NCBI RefSeq assembly: GCF_012396315.1
Contig: NZ_JAAXPF010000005.1
Coordinates: 90,657-154,656, forward strand
From: Corynebacterium mucifaciens
GTDB lineage: Bacteria; Actinomycetota; Actinomycetes; Mycobacteriales; Mycobacteriaceae
Reading direction: 5' to 3'
DNA length: 64,000 bases
Shown here: one piece after another, positions 55,006 to 63,878 of the stretch
Numbering within the stretch: the first letter of the stretch is position 1
Layout: every line of letters begins with the position of its first letter
Notes under the pieces: model-generated
Database searches by the model: none
Told to the model about the DNA's origin: nothing
What the model saw: only the letters and a program-made list of their open reading frames with translations
Translations under genes and position numbers: made by a program

Positions 55006-56301
55006 CTAGACGTCGCCCAGGAAAATCTCGGTGTGGCTCAGGTCGAAGATGTCCACGTCCGCGATTTCCCCGTAGACCATCGGGTACAGCTTCTCCCGGT
55101 TGGGCAGGCGCGTCCGCTCGTACTCTTCGGGCGACTGGTGGTCCAGCACCACCACGAAGCGGCGCCCCGGCAGCATGTTCAGCCCGTCCTCAAGTTCCAT
55201 CGCAAATTCATCGTTGCTGGCGTCGGTCCAGCCGCGGGGAATGAGGTCCGTGATGTCGCGCGGCAGCCAGTACCCAATCGTGCGGGCCAGCTCAATTGCC
55301 GCATCGGCCCGCATCTCCTCGTTGAGTTGCGCCGCGCTGCGGGCCAGGTCCCGGGGCGTTTCAAACGTGCTGTCGAAGTTGCTCATCACCGATAGCGAGT
55401 ACGCGTACATGTCCAACAGGTTGCGGCGGTAGACCCCGTCCTCGTCGAAGCGCGGGGAGCACACCAGGTTGTCCAGCTGCTTCGCGTAGGCGAGTTCGGT
55501 GTAGTACTCCACCGGGGTGTAGCCGCAGGTGACGCTGCAGAACACCTCGGCCGCCTCGCCAAGCTCTTTCAGCAGCGGAAACGCCTCGTTGTCCGTGTGG
55601 ACGATATAGGTCAGGCGCATGCCGTCGACATAAATGGAGGTGGCAAGACGGGACCTGATCGTCCCGTCCCGATACATCGGCACCGGGTAGACGGTGCGGC
55701 CCACGGCGGTATAGCTGTCCACCTCGTCCGCGTCCAGCATGTTCACGCTCACGGCCTCGTGGTCCGGGGTGAGCGTGGCGGCGAAGCTTTCGGGTGTCTG
55801 CAAATCGTCCACAACCACGACGCGCTCTGTTGGGCTGCGTCCCAGCAACCGCGCTGGCAGCCACGTCTCTAAGCAATCGTGAAACTCCTCGAGGTCATCC
55901 ATGAGGAAGTTGCCCGCCGCCTGCTCGCACTTCCTTGTCTGGTAGTAGGCGTTGGTGAAGCGAGGGTCCCACTCCTTGAGCACCTCGAGGTTGTCGGCGG
56001 CCCCCGCGAAGTAGCGGCGCGCCTGCGACGGGGTGGCGTCCACGGAATTGCGCGCGAGGTCCAGCAGCTGGTGAGTGTTGGCCAACACGAGGTAGGCGTC
56101 CAAGGACTCGGTGCGCCACGGCTCCACCGGCGTGTACTCGGACGCGACTGCCGTCAGCGTCGCTGACAGCTCCCGGGCGAATTCAACCTGTCGCGGCGAC
56201 GGGGCGTCGTCGAAAAGCGACTGCACCATCACGGTCACCTCAACCCCGGCGCCGGGGACGTCGGTGGTGAGCGAGAAATAACTCGGGCGGGAATCTGTCA
56301 T
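55006..56301 (-). CDS. Unknown protein made of two related halves
   Basis: A 431-residue acidic soluble protein behind AGGAGG. The halves (about 1-210 and 215-431) are tandem copies. TPVEPWRTESLDAYLVLANTHQL pairs with TPVEYYTELAYAKQLDNL; NLEVLKEWDPRFTNAYYQTRKCEQA pairs with SLSVMSNFDSTFETPRDLARSAAQL; CLETWLPARLLG pairs with TIGYWLPRDITD; and RVVVVDDLQTPESF pairs with RFVVVLDHQSPEEY. No known family is recognised and no signal or membrane segment is seen. Single gene between the phosphoesterase and the importer. Confidence 0.65.
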   Translation of the reverse strand: MTDSRPSYFSLTTDVPGAGVEVTVMVQSLFDDAPSPRQVEFARELSATLTAVASEYTPVEPWRTESLDAYLVLANTHQLLDLARNSVDATPSQARRYFAGAADNLEVLKEWDPRFTNAYYQTRKCEQAAGNFLMDDLEEFHDCLETWLPARLLGRSPTERVVVVDDLQTPESFAATLTPDHEAVSVNMLDADEVDSYTAVGRTVYPVPMYRDGTIRSRLATSIYVDGMRLTYIVHTDNEAFPLLKELGEAAEVFCSVTCGYTPVEYYTELAYAKQLDNLVCSPRFDEDGVYRRNLLDMYAYSLSVMSNFDSTFETPRDLARSAAQLNEEMRADAAIELARTIGYWLPRDITDLIPRGWTDASNDEFAMELEDGLNMLPGRRFVVVLDHQSPEEYERTRLPNREKLYPMVYGEIADVDIFDLSHTEIFLGDV

Positions 56302-56364
56302 GCGGGACCTCCTGGGGAAACGACAGCTTCAACCCTACGAACCCCGCCGACACGCAGTGCCAAA

Positions 56365-58023
56365 TTACCGAACGTGTGCGCTACTTCTGCCCTGCCACCA
56401 GCGGATCAGCACGAGCACCGCGGTTGATGTCCCCACGCCGATGAGCGTCATCGCCATGGCTTCGGCACGGTGGCCCTGCTCGAACTGGTTCATGATCCAC
56501 GGCGCGAGCAGGTTGATGCGTGTCGGGCGGATCAGCGAGGACATGACCAGCTCGCGGATGCCCACGAAAAACGCGAGCAGCCAGCCGGCGAAAATTCCGG
56601 GCGCGAGCATCGGCAGGGTCACGCGGGTAAACGTCTGCCAGGACGTCGCGCCGGCGACGGCGGAGGCCTCCGAAAGGGTCGGCGACATCGCGGCGGCAGA
56701 GGTCTTGATGTTCTGCACCGCCATCGGCACAAACAGCACCGTAAACGCCATGACCAGGATCAACTGCGATCCATACGGGGTAAACGGCAGCTTCGGCGAG
56801 TTCCACAGGAGGATAAAACCGATCGCCAGCACGATGCCGGGCACGGTGTCTGGAGCCACGGCCAAAAAGTCGGAGGCGCGCGCGGGCCAGCGGCGGCTGC
56901 GCATCGTGAACACCGTCACGGCCAGCGCAAGGATCACCGCGGTGGTAGCGCCGATGGCGCCGAGCACGATGGAGCGGGTCAGCGCCTCCTGCCCGGACGG
57001 CATGGTCAGCACGATGTGGAAGTAGTCGAACGTGAGGTTGTCCAGTGTCGGCGGCTTGGAGCGCAGGATGGTCATCGCCGCCAAAATGATGGAGATATAC
57101 GGGATGAACACGCTCAGCGTGAACACCACCGCGGTGTACACCCAGGCAAGAGCCATCATGCTTCTCGACGGCCGAAGGTTGACCGCGCGAGCGACCCTGC
57201 CACCCGTGGCGAGCACTCCCCTGCCCGCCCATTGTTGAATGGCCCACGCCATCACGCCGAGGGTGAACAGCACGCTGGAGGACGCCGCCGCCTTGGAGAA
57301 GTTCAGCGGGTCGATGGTCACGTCCTGGTAGATCGAGGAGACGAGCACCTCGTAGCCGATGGCGTTGCCGAGGGTGACCGGGGTGCCGAACTCGCCGGCG
57401 GCCTTGATGAAGACGATCAGCGCGCCGAGCGAGTACGGGCCGACCACCGCAGGCACTACCACACGGCTGAACTGCTGCCACCGGCTCGCCCCCGCCACCT
57501 GCGCCATCTCCAGCTGCGAGGCCGGGATCGACGCGAACGCGTTGCGCAGGATCAGGTAGAGGAACGGGAAGAGTTCGGCAGCCATGATGAAGCCCATGCC
57601 CCACACTGAGTTGATGGCGTACCGGACGACGTCGCCAAGCGTGGGCCCCAGCAGCATGTCCGCCACGCCGCGCAGGCGGGTGAAGTCCATCCACGCCATC
57701 GCCGCGGCGAACGGCGGGGTCATAAACGGCACCATGACCAGCACTTCCACCCACCCGGCGCGCCGCATGGGCGTCCAGGCGCGGAAGAAGGCCAGCGGTG
57801 CCGCGAACAGTGTGGCAAACAAGACGACGAGGACGGAAAGCCAGACCGTGTTGCGGATCACCCGCAGCATCTCCGGGCGCAGCAGGCTCTGCAGGGCAGA
57901 TTCCTCGCCGCGGTATCCGGTCACCGCCGTGACCAGGACGGACACCAGCGGTGCCGCGACCAGGACCAGGAGGATGATCAGGACCGGGTAGACCCCGGGA
58001 CTGATTTTCGTCTTCGCCGTCAT
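56365..58023 (-). CDS. ABC importer permease (FbpB-like, fused two-module)
   Basis: A 552-residue permease with about twelve hydrophobic segments in two halves. Each half has an EAA-type ATPase-docking loop: LEMAQVAGASRWQQFSRVVVP and LSEASAVAGATSWQTFTRVTLP. This fused layout is typical of ferric iron (FbpB) and related phosphonate or thiamine importers. It is the last gene of an ATPase-binding protein-permease operon, 9 bases after the binding protein. Confidence 0.87.
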   Translation of the reverse strand: MTAKTKISPGVYPVLIILLVLVAAPLVSVLVTAVTGYRGEESALQSLLRPEMLRVIRNTVWLSVLVVLFATLFAAPLAFFRAWTPMRRAGWVEVLVMVPFMTPPFAAAMAWMDFTRLRGVADMLLGPTLGDVVRYAINSVWGMGFIMAAELFPFLYLILRNAFASIPASQLEMAQVAGASRWQQFSRVVVPAVVGPYSLGALIVFIKAAGEFGTPVTLGNAIGYEVLVSSIYQDVTIDPLNFSKAAASSSVLFTLGVMAWAIQQWAGRGVLATGGRVARAVNLRPSRSMMALAWVYTAVVFTLSVFIPYISIILAAMTILRSKPPTLDNLTFDYFHIVLTMPSGQEALTRSIVLGAIGATTAVILALAVTVFTMRSRRWPARASDFLAVAPDTVPGIVLAIGFILLWNSPKLPFTPYGSQLILVMAFTVLFVPMAVQNIKTSAAAMSPTLSEASAVAGATSWQTFTRVTLPMLAPGIFAGWLLAFFVGIRELVMSSLIRPTRINLLAPWIMNQFEQGHRAEAMAMTLIGVGTSTAVLVLIRWWQGRSSAHVR

Positions 58024-58032
58024 TGGTGCCTT

Positions 58033-59100
58033 TTACTTCAGGTAACGGTCAGCGAACTGCTCGCGGACGTTCTTGGAGTCCTTGGAGATGGCGGTCCAGT
58101 CGTCGGAGATCTGGTTGATGTCCGCCAGCTTCGGGCCGTTCTTCGGGTCCACGTTCTTGTTGGACGGGATCATGTTCTTGGACGCGGAGATCTGCTGCGC
58201 CTCATCGGAGAACATGAAGTCCACGAAGGCCTTCGCGGCGTCCATGTTGTCGGAGGACTTCATGATCATCACCGGACGCGGGGTGACCGTGGTGCCGGAG
58301 GACGGGATGACAACCTCGAGCGGCTCGCCCTTGCCCTTGGCGGAGTAGGCGGAGTAGTCCACGCCGCCGAAGACGATGCCCTTGGAACCGGAGGTGACCT
58401 GGTCAAGCGCCGGTCCGTTGGCGCCCTGGACGATCATGCCGTTGTCGAAGAGCTTGTCAAACAGCTCCCAGGTCTTGTCCTCGCCCCACTCGGCGATCAT
58501 GGCGGTGAGCAGGTCGGCGGCGGTGCCGGACTCGCGCGGATCCGGCATGATCACCTGGTCGGCGTACTTCGGGTCTGCCAAGTCCTCCCAGTCGGTCGGG
58601 ATGTCGGAGACCACGTCAGTGTTTGCCACCAGGGCGAGCGCGGAACCGTCGCGGCCGTGGAAGGTGTCGTCGGCGGCGTTCCAGTCAGCGTTGGCGTTGT
58701 CGATGTTCTCCGGCTTGTAGGACTCCAGCGCACCGGTTTCTGCCTGCTTGTTTGCGGCGTTCCAGGACGCCAGGTAGACCACGTCGGCCTGCGGGTTGGC
58801 TTCCTCTGCCTTGATCTTGGCGGTGACCTCGCCGGTGGTGCCGGCGAACACGTTGACGGTCACACCGGTCTTCTCCTGGAAGGCCTCCACCAGTGCGTCG
58901 GTCAGGCCCTGCGGGTTTGCGGAATAATAGTCGATCGAGCCGGACAGGCCCTCCGGGGCCTTCCACTCGTCGGCGGCGACGGTCTCGTTGGCCTCGTTTG
59001 CGCCGGTGGACTCAGCGGTGTCGTTGGACTCGACGGAGCCGCAGGCAACCAGGCCGAAAGCGGCGGATGCGCCCGCGAGCGCTGCGATGATCTTCTTCAT
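58033..59100 (-). CDS. Extracellular substrate-binding lipoprotein (FbpA-like)
   Basis: A 355-residue solute-binding lipoprotein. The lipobox GLVAC places the lipid cysteine at residue 20. The mature part fits the ferric iron/2-aminoethylphosphonate binding family: LVEAFQEKTGVTVNVFAGTTGEVTAKIKAE, ADVVYLASW, and MPDPRESGTAADLLTAMI. AGGAG precedes the ATG. The ligand, iron or a phosphonate, cannot be decided from sequence alone. Confidence 0.88.
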   Translation of the reverse strand: MKKIIAALAGASAAFGLVACGSVESNDTAESTGANEANETVAADEWKAPEGLSGSIDYYSANPQGLTDALVEAFQEKTGVTVNVFAGTTGEVTAKIKAEEANPQADVVYLASWNAANKQAETGALESYKPENIDNANADWNAADDTFHGRDGSALALVANTDVVSDIPTDWEDLADPKYADQVIMPDPRESGTAADLLTAMIAEWGEDKTWELFDKLFDNGMIVQGANGPALDQVTSGSKGIVFGGVDYSAYSAKGKGEPLEVVIPSSGTTVTPRPVMIMKSSDNMDAAKAFVDFMFSDEAQQISASKNMIPSNKNVDPKNGPKLADINQISDDWTAISKDSKNVREQFADRYLK

Positions 59101-59132
59101 GTTGGGAAATCTCCTGTAAAGGGGAAACGGGA

Positions 59133-60143
59133 TTAGGAACGCGGGGTGAGCGTGAGCAGCACGTCGTCGCCGCGACCCAGGCGGTGCCTGGTGTAGGCCA
59201 GCCACGGCTCCGGCGCCCCCGGCACGACGCTGCGGATTTCGTAGCGCCCGCCGGTGTACTGGCTTTCCACCACCTCGCCGACGATGGAGTTCGCCGGAAG
59301 AACATCCGGTCGCTTTCCATGCAACGGGGTGACCCCCAGATCCTCCGGCCGGTTCGACGGCAGGGTCTCGTGGGTGTTGGTCACGCCGAGGAAGCCGGCC
59401 ACGAAGTCGTCTGCCGGGTGGTCGTACAGCTCCACCGGGTCCGCGAACTGCGCGACGTTGCCGGCGTTCATCACCGCGACGCGATCAGACATGGCCAGTG
59501 CCTCCGACTGGTCGTGCGTGACGTAGATGACGGTGAGGTTGAGCTCGTAGGCCAGGCGGGTCAGCTCGGAGCGGATCTGGTTGCGCAGGGCTGCGTCGAG
59601 GGCGGACAGGGGCTCGTCCATAAGCAAAAGCTTCGGATCGGAGACGAGCGCGCGCGCAATCGCGACGCGCTGCTGCTGGCCGCCGGAAAGCTCGTTCGGG
59701 CGTTGCTCGGCTTTCGCGCCGATGCCCACCATGTCCATCGCGCGGGCCACGCGCTCCTCGCGCTCCGCCTTGGATACTTTCTGCTTGCCAGTGGTCAACG
59801 GAAACTCGACGTTTTTGGCCACGGTCATGTGCGGCCACAGCGCGAGGTCCTGGAACACCATCGACAGGTTGCGCTTGTTTACCGGCACATTGGTGCTCAG
59901 GCCGAACACTTCGCGGCCAGCGAACTCGATCACGCCCGCGTCCGGTGTTTCCAGCCCGGCGACGCAGCGCAGCAGCGTGGACTTGCCGCAGCCGGAGGGG
60001 CCGAGGATGGAGACGAATTCGCCCTTCGCGATGTCCAGGGAGGTCTCGTGGAGCCCAGTGCCGTCCGGAAACTCGCGGCGTACGCCGCGTAAGGATACCT
60101 GGGGGTCTCTGCTGGCACCGCTGTCCAAAATCACCCGGGGCAC
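59133..60143 (-). CDS. ABC importer ATP-binding protein (FbpC/PotA-like)
   Basis: A 336-residue ATPase: Walker A GPSGCGKSTLL, Q-loop VFQDLALWPHMTV, signature LSGGQQQRVAIARAL, Walker B LLLMDEPLSALD and H-loop VTHDQSEA, plus a C-terminal regulatory TOBE-like part (about 245-336). It heads the three-gene importer operon. A GTG start is used; GTG at 60134 is an alternative. The stretch upstream (60160-60175) has a weak DtxR-like TTAGG...CCT arrangement. Confidence 0.88.
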   Translation of the reverse strand: MPRVILDSGASRDPQVSLRGVRREFPDGTGLHETSLDIAKGEFVSILGPSGCGKSTLLRCVAGLETPDAGVIEFAGREVFGLSTNVPVNKRNLSMVFQDLALWPHMTVAKNVEFPLTTGKQKVSKAEREERVARAMDMVGIGAKAEQRPNELSGGQQQRVAIARALVSDPKLLLMDEPLSALDAALRNQIRSELTRLAYELNLTVIYVTHDQSEALAMSDRVAVMNAGNVAQFADPVELYDHPADDFVAGFLGVTNTHETLPSNRPEDLGVTPLHGKRPDVLPANSIVGEVVESQYTGGRYEIRSVVPGAPEPWLAYTRHRLGRGDDVLLTLTPRS

Positions 60144-60221
60144 ATTACGGATGCGAGGTTGCCCTAAAGGGACGGTTGCATGAACTTACGGTGAAGGTTT
60201 GGGGTCTAACAATCGAACGCG

Positions 60222-60584
60222 CTACGACCCCAACGCGTCCACCGACCAGGACAGCCACATCATGGCCGCTCCCAAGACGGTAGTGAATAGCGCGTCGAAG
60301 CGCCGGGAGCGCACCGACACCAGGCCGATCACCCGCGAATCGCAGGTCAGGCGCATCACGGTCAGCCACAGCATGGCCGCGCCCAGGGTGAAGGTGGCGC
60401 GGCGCCAGTGCTCCGTTGCCATGTAGATGCCGGACAGCACGAATCCCACCACGAACACCGCCGCCATGACGCGCTGCGCCGTAATAGGCAGCGGCGAGGT
60501 GGCGTTGCCGCGGTCGTGGGGGTTGTCCAGCGTGAGCCCGTCGGGAAGCTGCGCCCCGGGTAGCTGGATCCTGCTCCGTGCCAA
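60222..60584 (-). CDS. DUF3017 membrane protein
   Basis: About 120 residues with the DUF3017 pattern NPHDRGN followed by three hydrophobic helices (VMAAVFVVGFVLSGIYM, FTLGAAMLWLTVMRL, LFTTVLGAAMMWLSW). The function is unknown. A TTG start with GGGAG four to five bases upstream is chosen. A further TTG at 60617 would add 11 residues and overlap folD by 20 bases. It is downstream of folD in the same operon. Confidence 0.75.
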   Translation of the reverse strand: MARSRIQLPGAQLPDGLTLDNPHDRGNATSPLPITAQRVMAAVFVVGFVLSGIYMATEHWRRATFTLGAAMLWLTVMRLTCDSRVIGLVSVRSRRFDALFTTVLGAAMMWLSWSVDALGS

Positions 60585-60597
60585 ACCGGCTCCCGCC

Positions 60598-61470
60598 TTA
60601 GCTGGCGGCCTGGCCAATGCCCGCCTGGCGCTCGGCGTTTTCCACGATGTTGCGCACCAAGAACGTGCGCGTCATCGGTCCCACACCGCCCGGGTTCGGC
60701 GAGACCCAGCCGGCCTTCTCCCACACGTCGGGGTGCAGGTCACCGACGGTTTTGCCGTCCACGCGGGACACGCCTACGTCGAGAAGCGTGGCGCCCTCCT
60801 TAATCATGTTGGCGGTGATCATGTGCGGCTTGCCCGCCGCGGCGATGATGACGTCCGCGCGGCGCGTTTCCGCGGCCAGGTCTTTCGTGCCGGTGTGGCA
60901 CAGCACGGTGGTGGCGTTGACGCCGCGGGAGGTGAGCATGAGCGAAATCGGCCGGCCCACGGTCACGCCGCGGCCGATGACGCAGACGATCGCGCCGTTC
61001 AAATCCACGCCGAAGCGTTCCAGCAGCTTGATGGAGCCGTTCGGGGTGCACGGCAGCGGCGCCGGCTCGTTGAGCACGAGTTTGCCCAGGTTCACCGGGT
61101 GGAGGCCGTCGGCGTCCTTGGCCGGATCGATCAGCTCCAGCACACGGTTTTCATCCAGGTGCTTCGGCAGCGGCAGCTGGACGATGTAGCCGGTGACAGC
61201 TGGGTCGTTATTCAGCTCGCTGATCACCTGCTCCAGCTCGTCCTGGGTGCAGTCGCCCGGCAGCTCCTTCATGATGGACGCGATACCCAGCTCCTCGCAG
61301 TCCTTGTGCTTCATGCGCACGTAGTTCTGGCTGGCCGGGTCCTCCCCCACGAGCACCGTGGCCAACCCCGGGGTGATGCCATGCTCTGCTTTGAGACGAG
61401 CTACGCGCTCACGCAGGTCCGCGAAAATCTCCTCGCGGTAGAGTTTGCCGTCCAGTTTGATCGCAGTCAC
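60598..61470 (-). CDS. folD: Methylenetetrahydrofolate dehydrogenase/cyclohydrolase
   Basis: A 290-residue bifunctional FolD. The active-site block is [16 protein letters not shown] (tyrosine and lysine), the NADP loop is [16 protein letters not shown], and the C-terminal signature is NPGGVGPMT. It interconverts methylene-, methenyl- and formyl-tetrahydrofolate. It starts at a GTG only 24 bases from the divergent trmL start. TAGGAT ends 7 bases before it. Confidence 0.95.
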   Translation of the reverse strand: MTAIKLDGKLYREEIFADLRERVARLKAEHGITPGLATVLVGEDPASQNYVRMKHKDCEELGIASIMKELPGDCTQDELEQVISELNNDPAVTGYIVQLPLPKHLDENRVLELIDPAKDADGLHPVNLGKLVLNEPAPLPCTPNGSIKLLERFGVDLNGAIVCVIGRGVTVGRPISLMLTSRGVNATTVLCHTGTKDLAAETRRADVIIAAAGKPHMITANMIKEGATLLDVGVSRVDGKTVGDLHPDVWEKAGWVSPNPGGVGPMTRTFLVRNIVENAERQAGIGQAAS

Positions 61471-61494
61471 GGCCTCAATCCTAGACTGTCAGGC
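61471..61494. promoter_or_regulatory. 24-bp bidirectional promoter between folD and trmL
   Basis: The plus strand has TAGACT (61482-61487) exactly 7 bases before the trmL GTG. The minus strand has TAGGAT (61483-61478) exactly 7 bases before the folD GTG. The two -10 boxes overlap by two bases. Both messages would be leaderless. Confidence 0.55.
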
Positions 61495-61959
61495 GTGCTC
61501 CACCTGATCTACGACAACCCGGCCATTGGCGGCAACGCGGGCGCCGCCATCCGCCTCGCCGCCAACACCGGGGCGCAGCTGCACTTCGTCGAACCCCTCG
61601 GCTTCAACTTCGACGACAAGCACCTCAAGCGCGCGGGACTGGATTACCACGACTTGGCCGACGTGATCATTCACCCCGACATCGACGCCTGTTTCGATTC
61701 CATCCCCGACTCCCGCGTCTTCGCGTTTACCGCGCACACCGAGCACCACTACCACGAGGTGTCCTACCAAGACGGGGACGCGCTCATGTTCGGCAACGAG
61801 GCCAACGGCATCCCCGAGGACCACCTTTCCCACCCGCGGATTACCCGCCGCGTGCGCATCCCCATGCTCCCGGCGCGGCGCAGCATGAACCTGACCAACT
61901 CCGCGTCAGTCGCCGTCTACGAGGCGTGGCGCCAGCTCGGCTTCCTCGGCGGGGTCTGA
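61495..61959 (+). CDS. trmL: tRNA (cytidine(34)-2'-O)-methyltransferase
   Basis: A 154-residue SPOUT-class methyltransferase. The N-terminus LHLIYDNPAIGGNAGAAIRLAANTG has the catalytic asparagine/arginine region, and the knot motifs are LMFGNEANGIPED and IPMLPARRSMNLTNSASVAVYE. It modifies the wobble base of certain leucine tRNAs. It starts at a GTG, probably leaderless. Its last 54 bases overlap the convergent PH-domain gene. Confidence 0.9.
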   Translation: MLHLIYDNPAIGGNAGAAIRLAANTGAQLHFVEPLGFNFDDKHLKRAGLDYHDLADVIIHPDIDACFDSIPDSRVFAFTAHTEHHYHEVSYQDGDALMFGNEANGIPEDHLSHPRITRRVRIPMLPARRSMNLTNSASVAVYEAWRQLGFLGGV

Positions 61960-63294
61960 CAGCGGGTCCGTGACCTGCATCGGCGGGAGCTTGCGGGCAC
62001 GAAGCCTATCGACGATCTCCCGCGCCTGCGCCTCCTCCACATCGCGCAGCGACACACGGAACGGGCCGGGCACCATGTCGAGGTCCACGCTGGCTAGGCC
62101 AAGCTTGCGCTGCAACGGGTCTTGTTCCAATGCCAGCTCTTGAATGTGCGGGATATCCACCATCTGGTACCAGCGTCCGATCCTTCCCGCGGTGGTCGCA
62201 ACGGCGCCGTCGCGAACCTTGACGGTCTGGCGCTTCCAGTCGATCGGCGAGACCCACCGTGCGCTGCGCGGCGAGCGGTACTCCGCGGTGGAAAGGTCCG
62301 TTAGGTCGTCGCCAGCAAGCGGCCCGATAGCGTCCACCATCGCCTTCGCCTGCGCCCACGTGCCTACCGGCAGCAGCTTCGAGGTACCGGACTGCTTGTT
62401 GCGCTCCGAGCCGTAACCCGCGACCACCACCGAGACCGTCCACCAGCCGAAGAGCCGCCAGAACATCGGCTGGCGCAGCTGCACCGCGTGGATCCGCGAG
62501 CGCGGCACCGCCTGACGGCGGCGGTTGGCCAGGCCGTAGGTGAGGTGGAACATCTCCCCCTCCTTGGTGCAGGTGAACCGCCACGACTGGTCGATAGTGC
62601 GCCAAATTCTGGGCAAAAACCCCACGACCACGGGGATGATCGCGGCGGCGGATAGTTCCGTCCAGATGGGCACGAACGCCCACGCGATGGTAAACAGCGT
62701 GGACATCTGAAAGGCGGTGCCGATGAGCGACCTGCGGATGGGAATGGGAGGCACGAGGTCGGGGCCGGAGGTGGCGTCGATAGGCGATCGCTCCTGCGTG
62801 CCGCCGATGCGGCGCAGCAGTTGCGCGCGCACCTCTTCCGCCTCGTCGCGCGGCAGGTAGGTGATGCTGATCGCGGACTGCGCGCTGCCCGCGGCCTCAA
62901 TGCGTACCGACGCGAGCCCGAACAACCGCGGCGCGAATGACTCGATGACGTCGACGGCCTGGATGCGGTCGAAGCGCGCAGCGCGGACCTGGTTGGTCAG
63001 CACACCGCGGCGCACCTCCACCTCGTCGTCGCTGATTTTGAAGCCGCTGCGGCGCCACCAGATCTGCGAGACCGCAAAGACCACCGCGAGCGCCCCGACG
63101 AGACCGGCCGCAGCCCACCCGATGTCGGTCACGCCGACGTTCTCGCGCTGCGCCCAGTGGTAAATGGGCATGCTGAAGTTAAACAGGGCGAGGGTGGCCA
63201 ACGCCAGCGTGAACGTCCAGACACGCAGCAACGGCGTCAGTCGGTGCACCTGGCGGTACCCCTCCATGCCGGGGGTGGTGTGGATGTTGCTCAC
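61906..63294 (-). CDS. Membrane protein with bacterial PH domains (YdbT-like)
   Basis: A 462-residue protein. Hydrophobic helices at about 25-45, 60-80 and 190-235 separate PH-like domains with GFKISDDEVEVRRGVLTNQVRAARFDRIQAVDV, FHLTYGLANRRRQAVPRSRIHAVQL and a third similar copy near 375. The family works with a smaller PH partner, here the gene just upstream, whose stop overlaps this start by 4 bases. Function unclear, probably envelope-related. Confidence 0.82.
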   Translation of the reverse strand: MSNIHTTPGMEGYRQVHRLTPLLRVWTFTLALATLALFNFSMPIYHWAQRENVGVTDIGWAAAGLVGALAVVFAVSQIWWRRSGFKISDDEVEVRRGVLTNQVRAARFDRIQAVDVIESFAPRLFGLASVRIEAAGSAQSAISITYLPRDEAEEVRAQLLRRIGGTQERSPIDATSGPDLVPPIPIRRSLIGTAFQMSTLFTIAWAFVPIWTELSAAAIIPVVVGFLPRIWRTIDQSWRFTCTKEGEMFHLTYGLANRRRQAVPRSRIHAVQLRQPMFWRLFGWWTVSVVVAGYGSERNKQSGTSKLLPVGTWAQAKAMVDAIGPLAGDDLTDLSTAEYRSPRSARWVSPIDWKRQTVKVRDGAVATTAGRIGRWYQMVDIPHIQELALEQDPLQRKLGLASVDLDMVPGPFRVSLRDVEEAQAREIVDRLRARKLPPMQVTDPLSDPAEEAELAPRLVDGD

Positions 63295-63785
63295 AGGCCG
63301 CTCATCCGCTCGCGCGCTTTGACGGCGAGCCGGTCGCGCAACGCGTCAGCGTCTGCTGCCAAGAGCCCCGGCAAGTCCGAATCGGAGGAACTCGACGCCG
63401 TGTGCACCTTCAGCTCCTTCAGCCCCAGCGAGCGGGCAATCGGGCCCGATTCCACATCCACGAACTGAATGCGCCCGTACGGAATCACCGTGATGGTGTG
63501 GAACATCTTGCCTTTGCTCAGCACCAGCTCATTGTCCGTTTCCAGCCAACCCATGTTGCGAACCTGGAACGGGATGAGGAAAAAGCGCCAGATGAAGATG
63601 ACGCCGAAAATCCCCAGCGGGATGAGAAAGCCCCATCCCCACTCCCGGTAGCAGAGGTAGAGGCCACCGCAGACGATCACCATCCATATGGCGTTGTTCA
63701 CCAACTGCGGCCACATCAGTTTCGGGGACACCTTGTTCATGGTCTCCACGGACGTAGGCAGGGGATGGACAGGCGCATCGGGCAT
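63291..63785 (-). CDS. Small membrane protein with a bacterial PH domain (YdbS-like)
   Basis: A 164-residue protein with two adjacent helices (AIWMVIVCGGLYL and FLIPLGIFGVIFIWRFFLI) followed by a PH-like domain (LETDNELVLSKGKMFHTITVIPYGRIQFVDVESGPIARSLGL). It is the small partner of the PH-domain protein downstream, with an ATGA overlap. The ATG at 63785 is chosen because TAGCGT (63793-63798) ends 7 bases before it. Upstream in-frame ATGs exist at 63818 and 63854. Confidence 0.82.
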   Translation of the reverse strand: MPDAPVHPLPTSVETMNKVSPKLMWPQLVNNAIWMVIVCGGLYLCYREWGWGFLIPLGIFGVIFIWRFFLIPFQVRNMGWLETDNELVLSKGKMFHTITVIPYGRIQFVDVESGPIARSLGLKELKVHTASSSSDSDLPGLLAADADALRDRLAVKARERMSGL

Positions 63786-63792
63786 GGCGCAC

Positions 63793-63798
63793 ACGCTA
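63793..63798 (-). promoter_or_regulatory. -10 box (TAGCGT) of the PH-domain pair
   Basis: TAGCGT on the minus strand ends 7 bases before the ATG at 63785, consistent with a leaderless transcript. Confidence 0.45.
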
Positions 63799-63878
63799 CC
63801 AGCCGGGTTGGTGCTCATTCCGGCGAAGATGCTTACCCCAGGATGCTTATCCATCGAGTGGGGTGCCTTACACGGGGG

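Noticed and set aside
60155..60180. DtxR iron-box upstream of the Fbp-like importer
   Set aside because: Only TTAGG and CCT parts are recognisable and the spacing is shorter than in the 19-bp consensus. Too weak to annotate as an operator.
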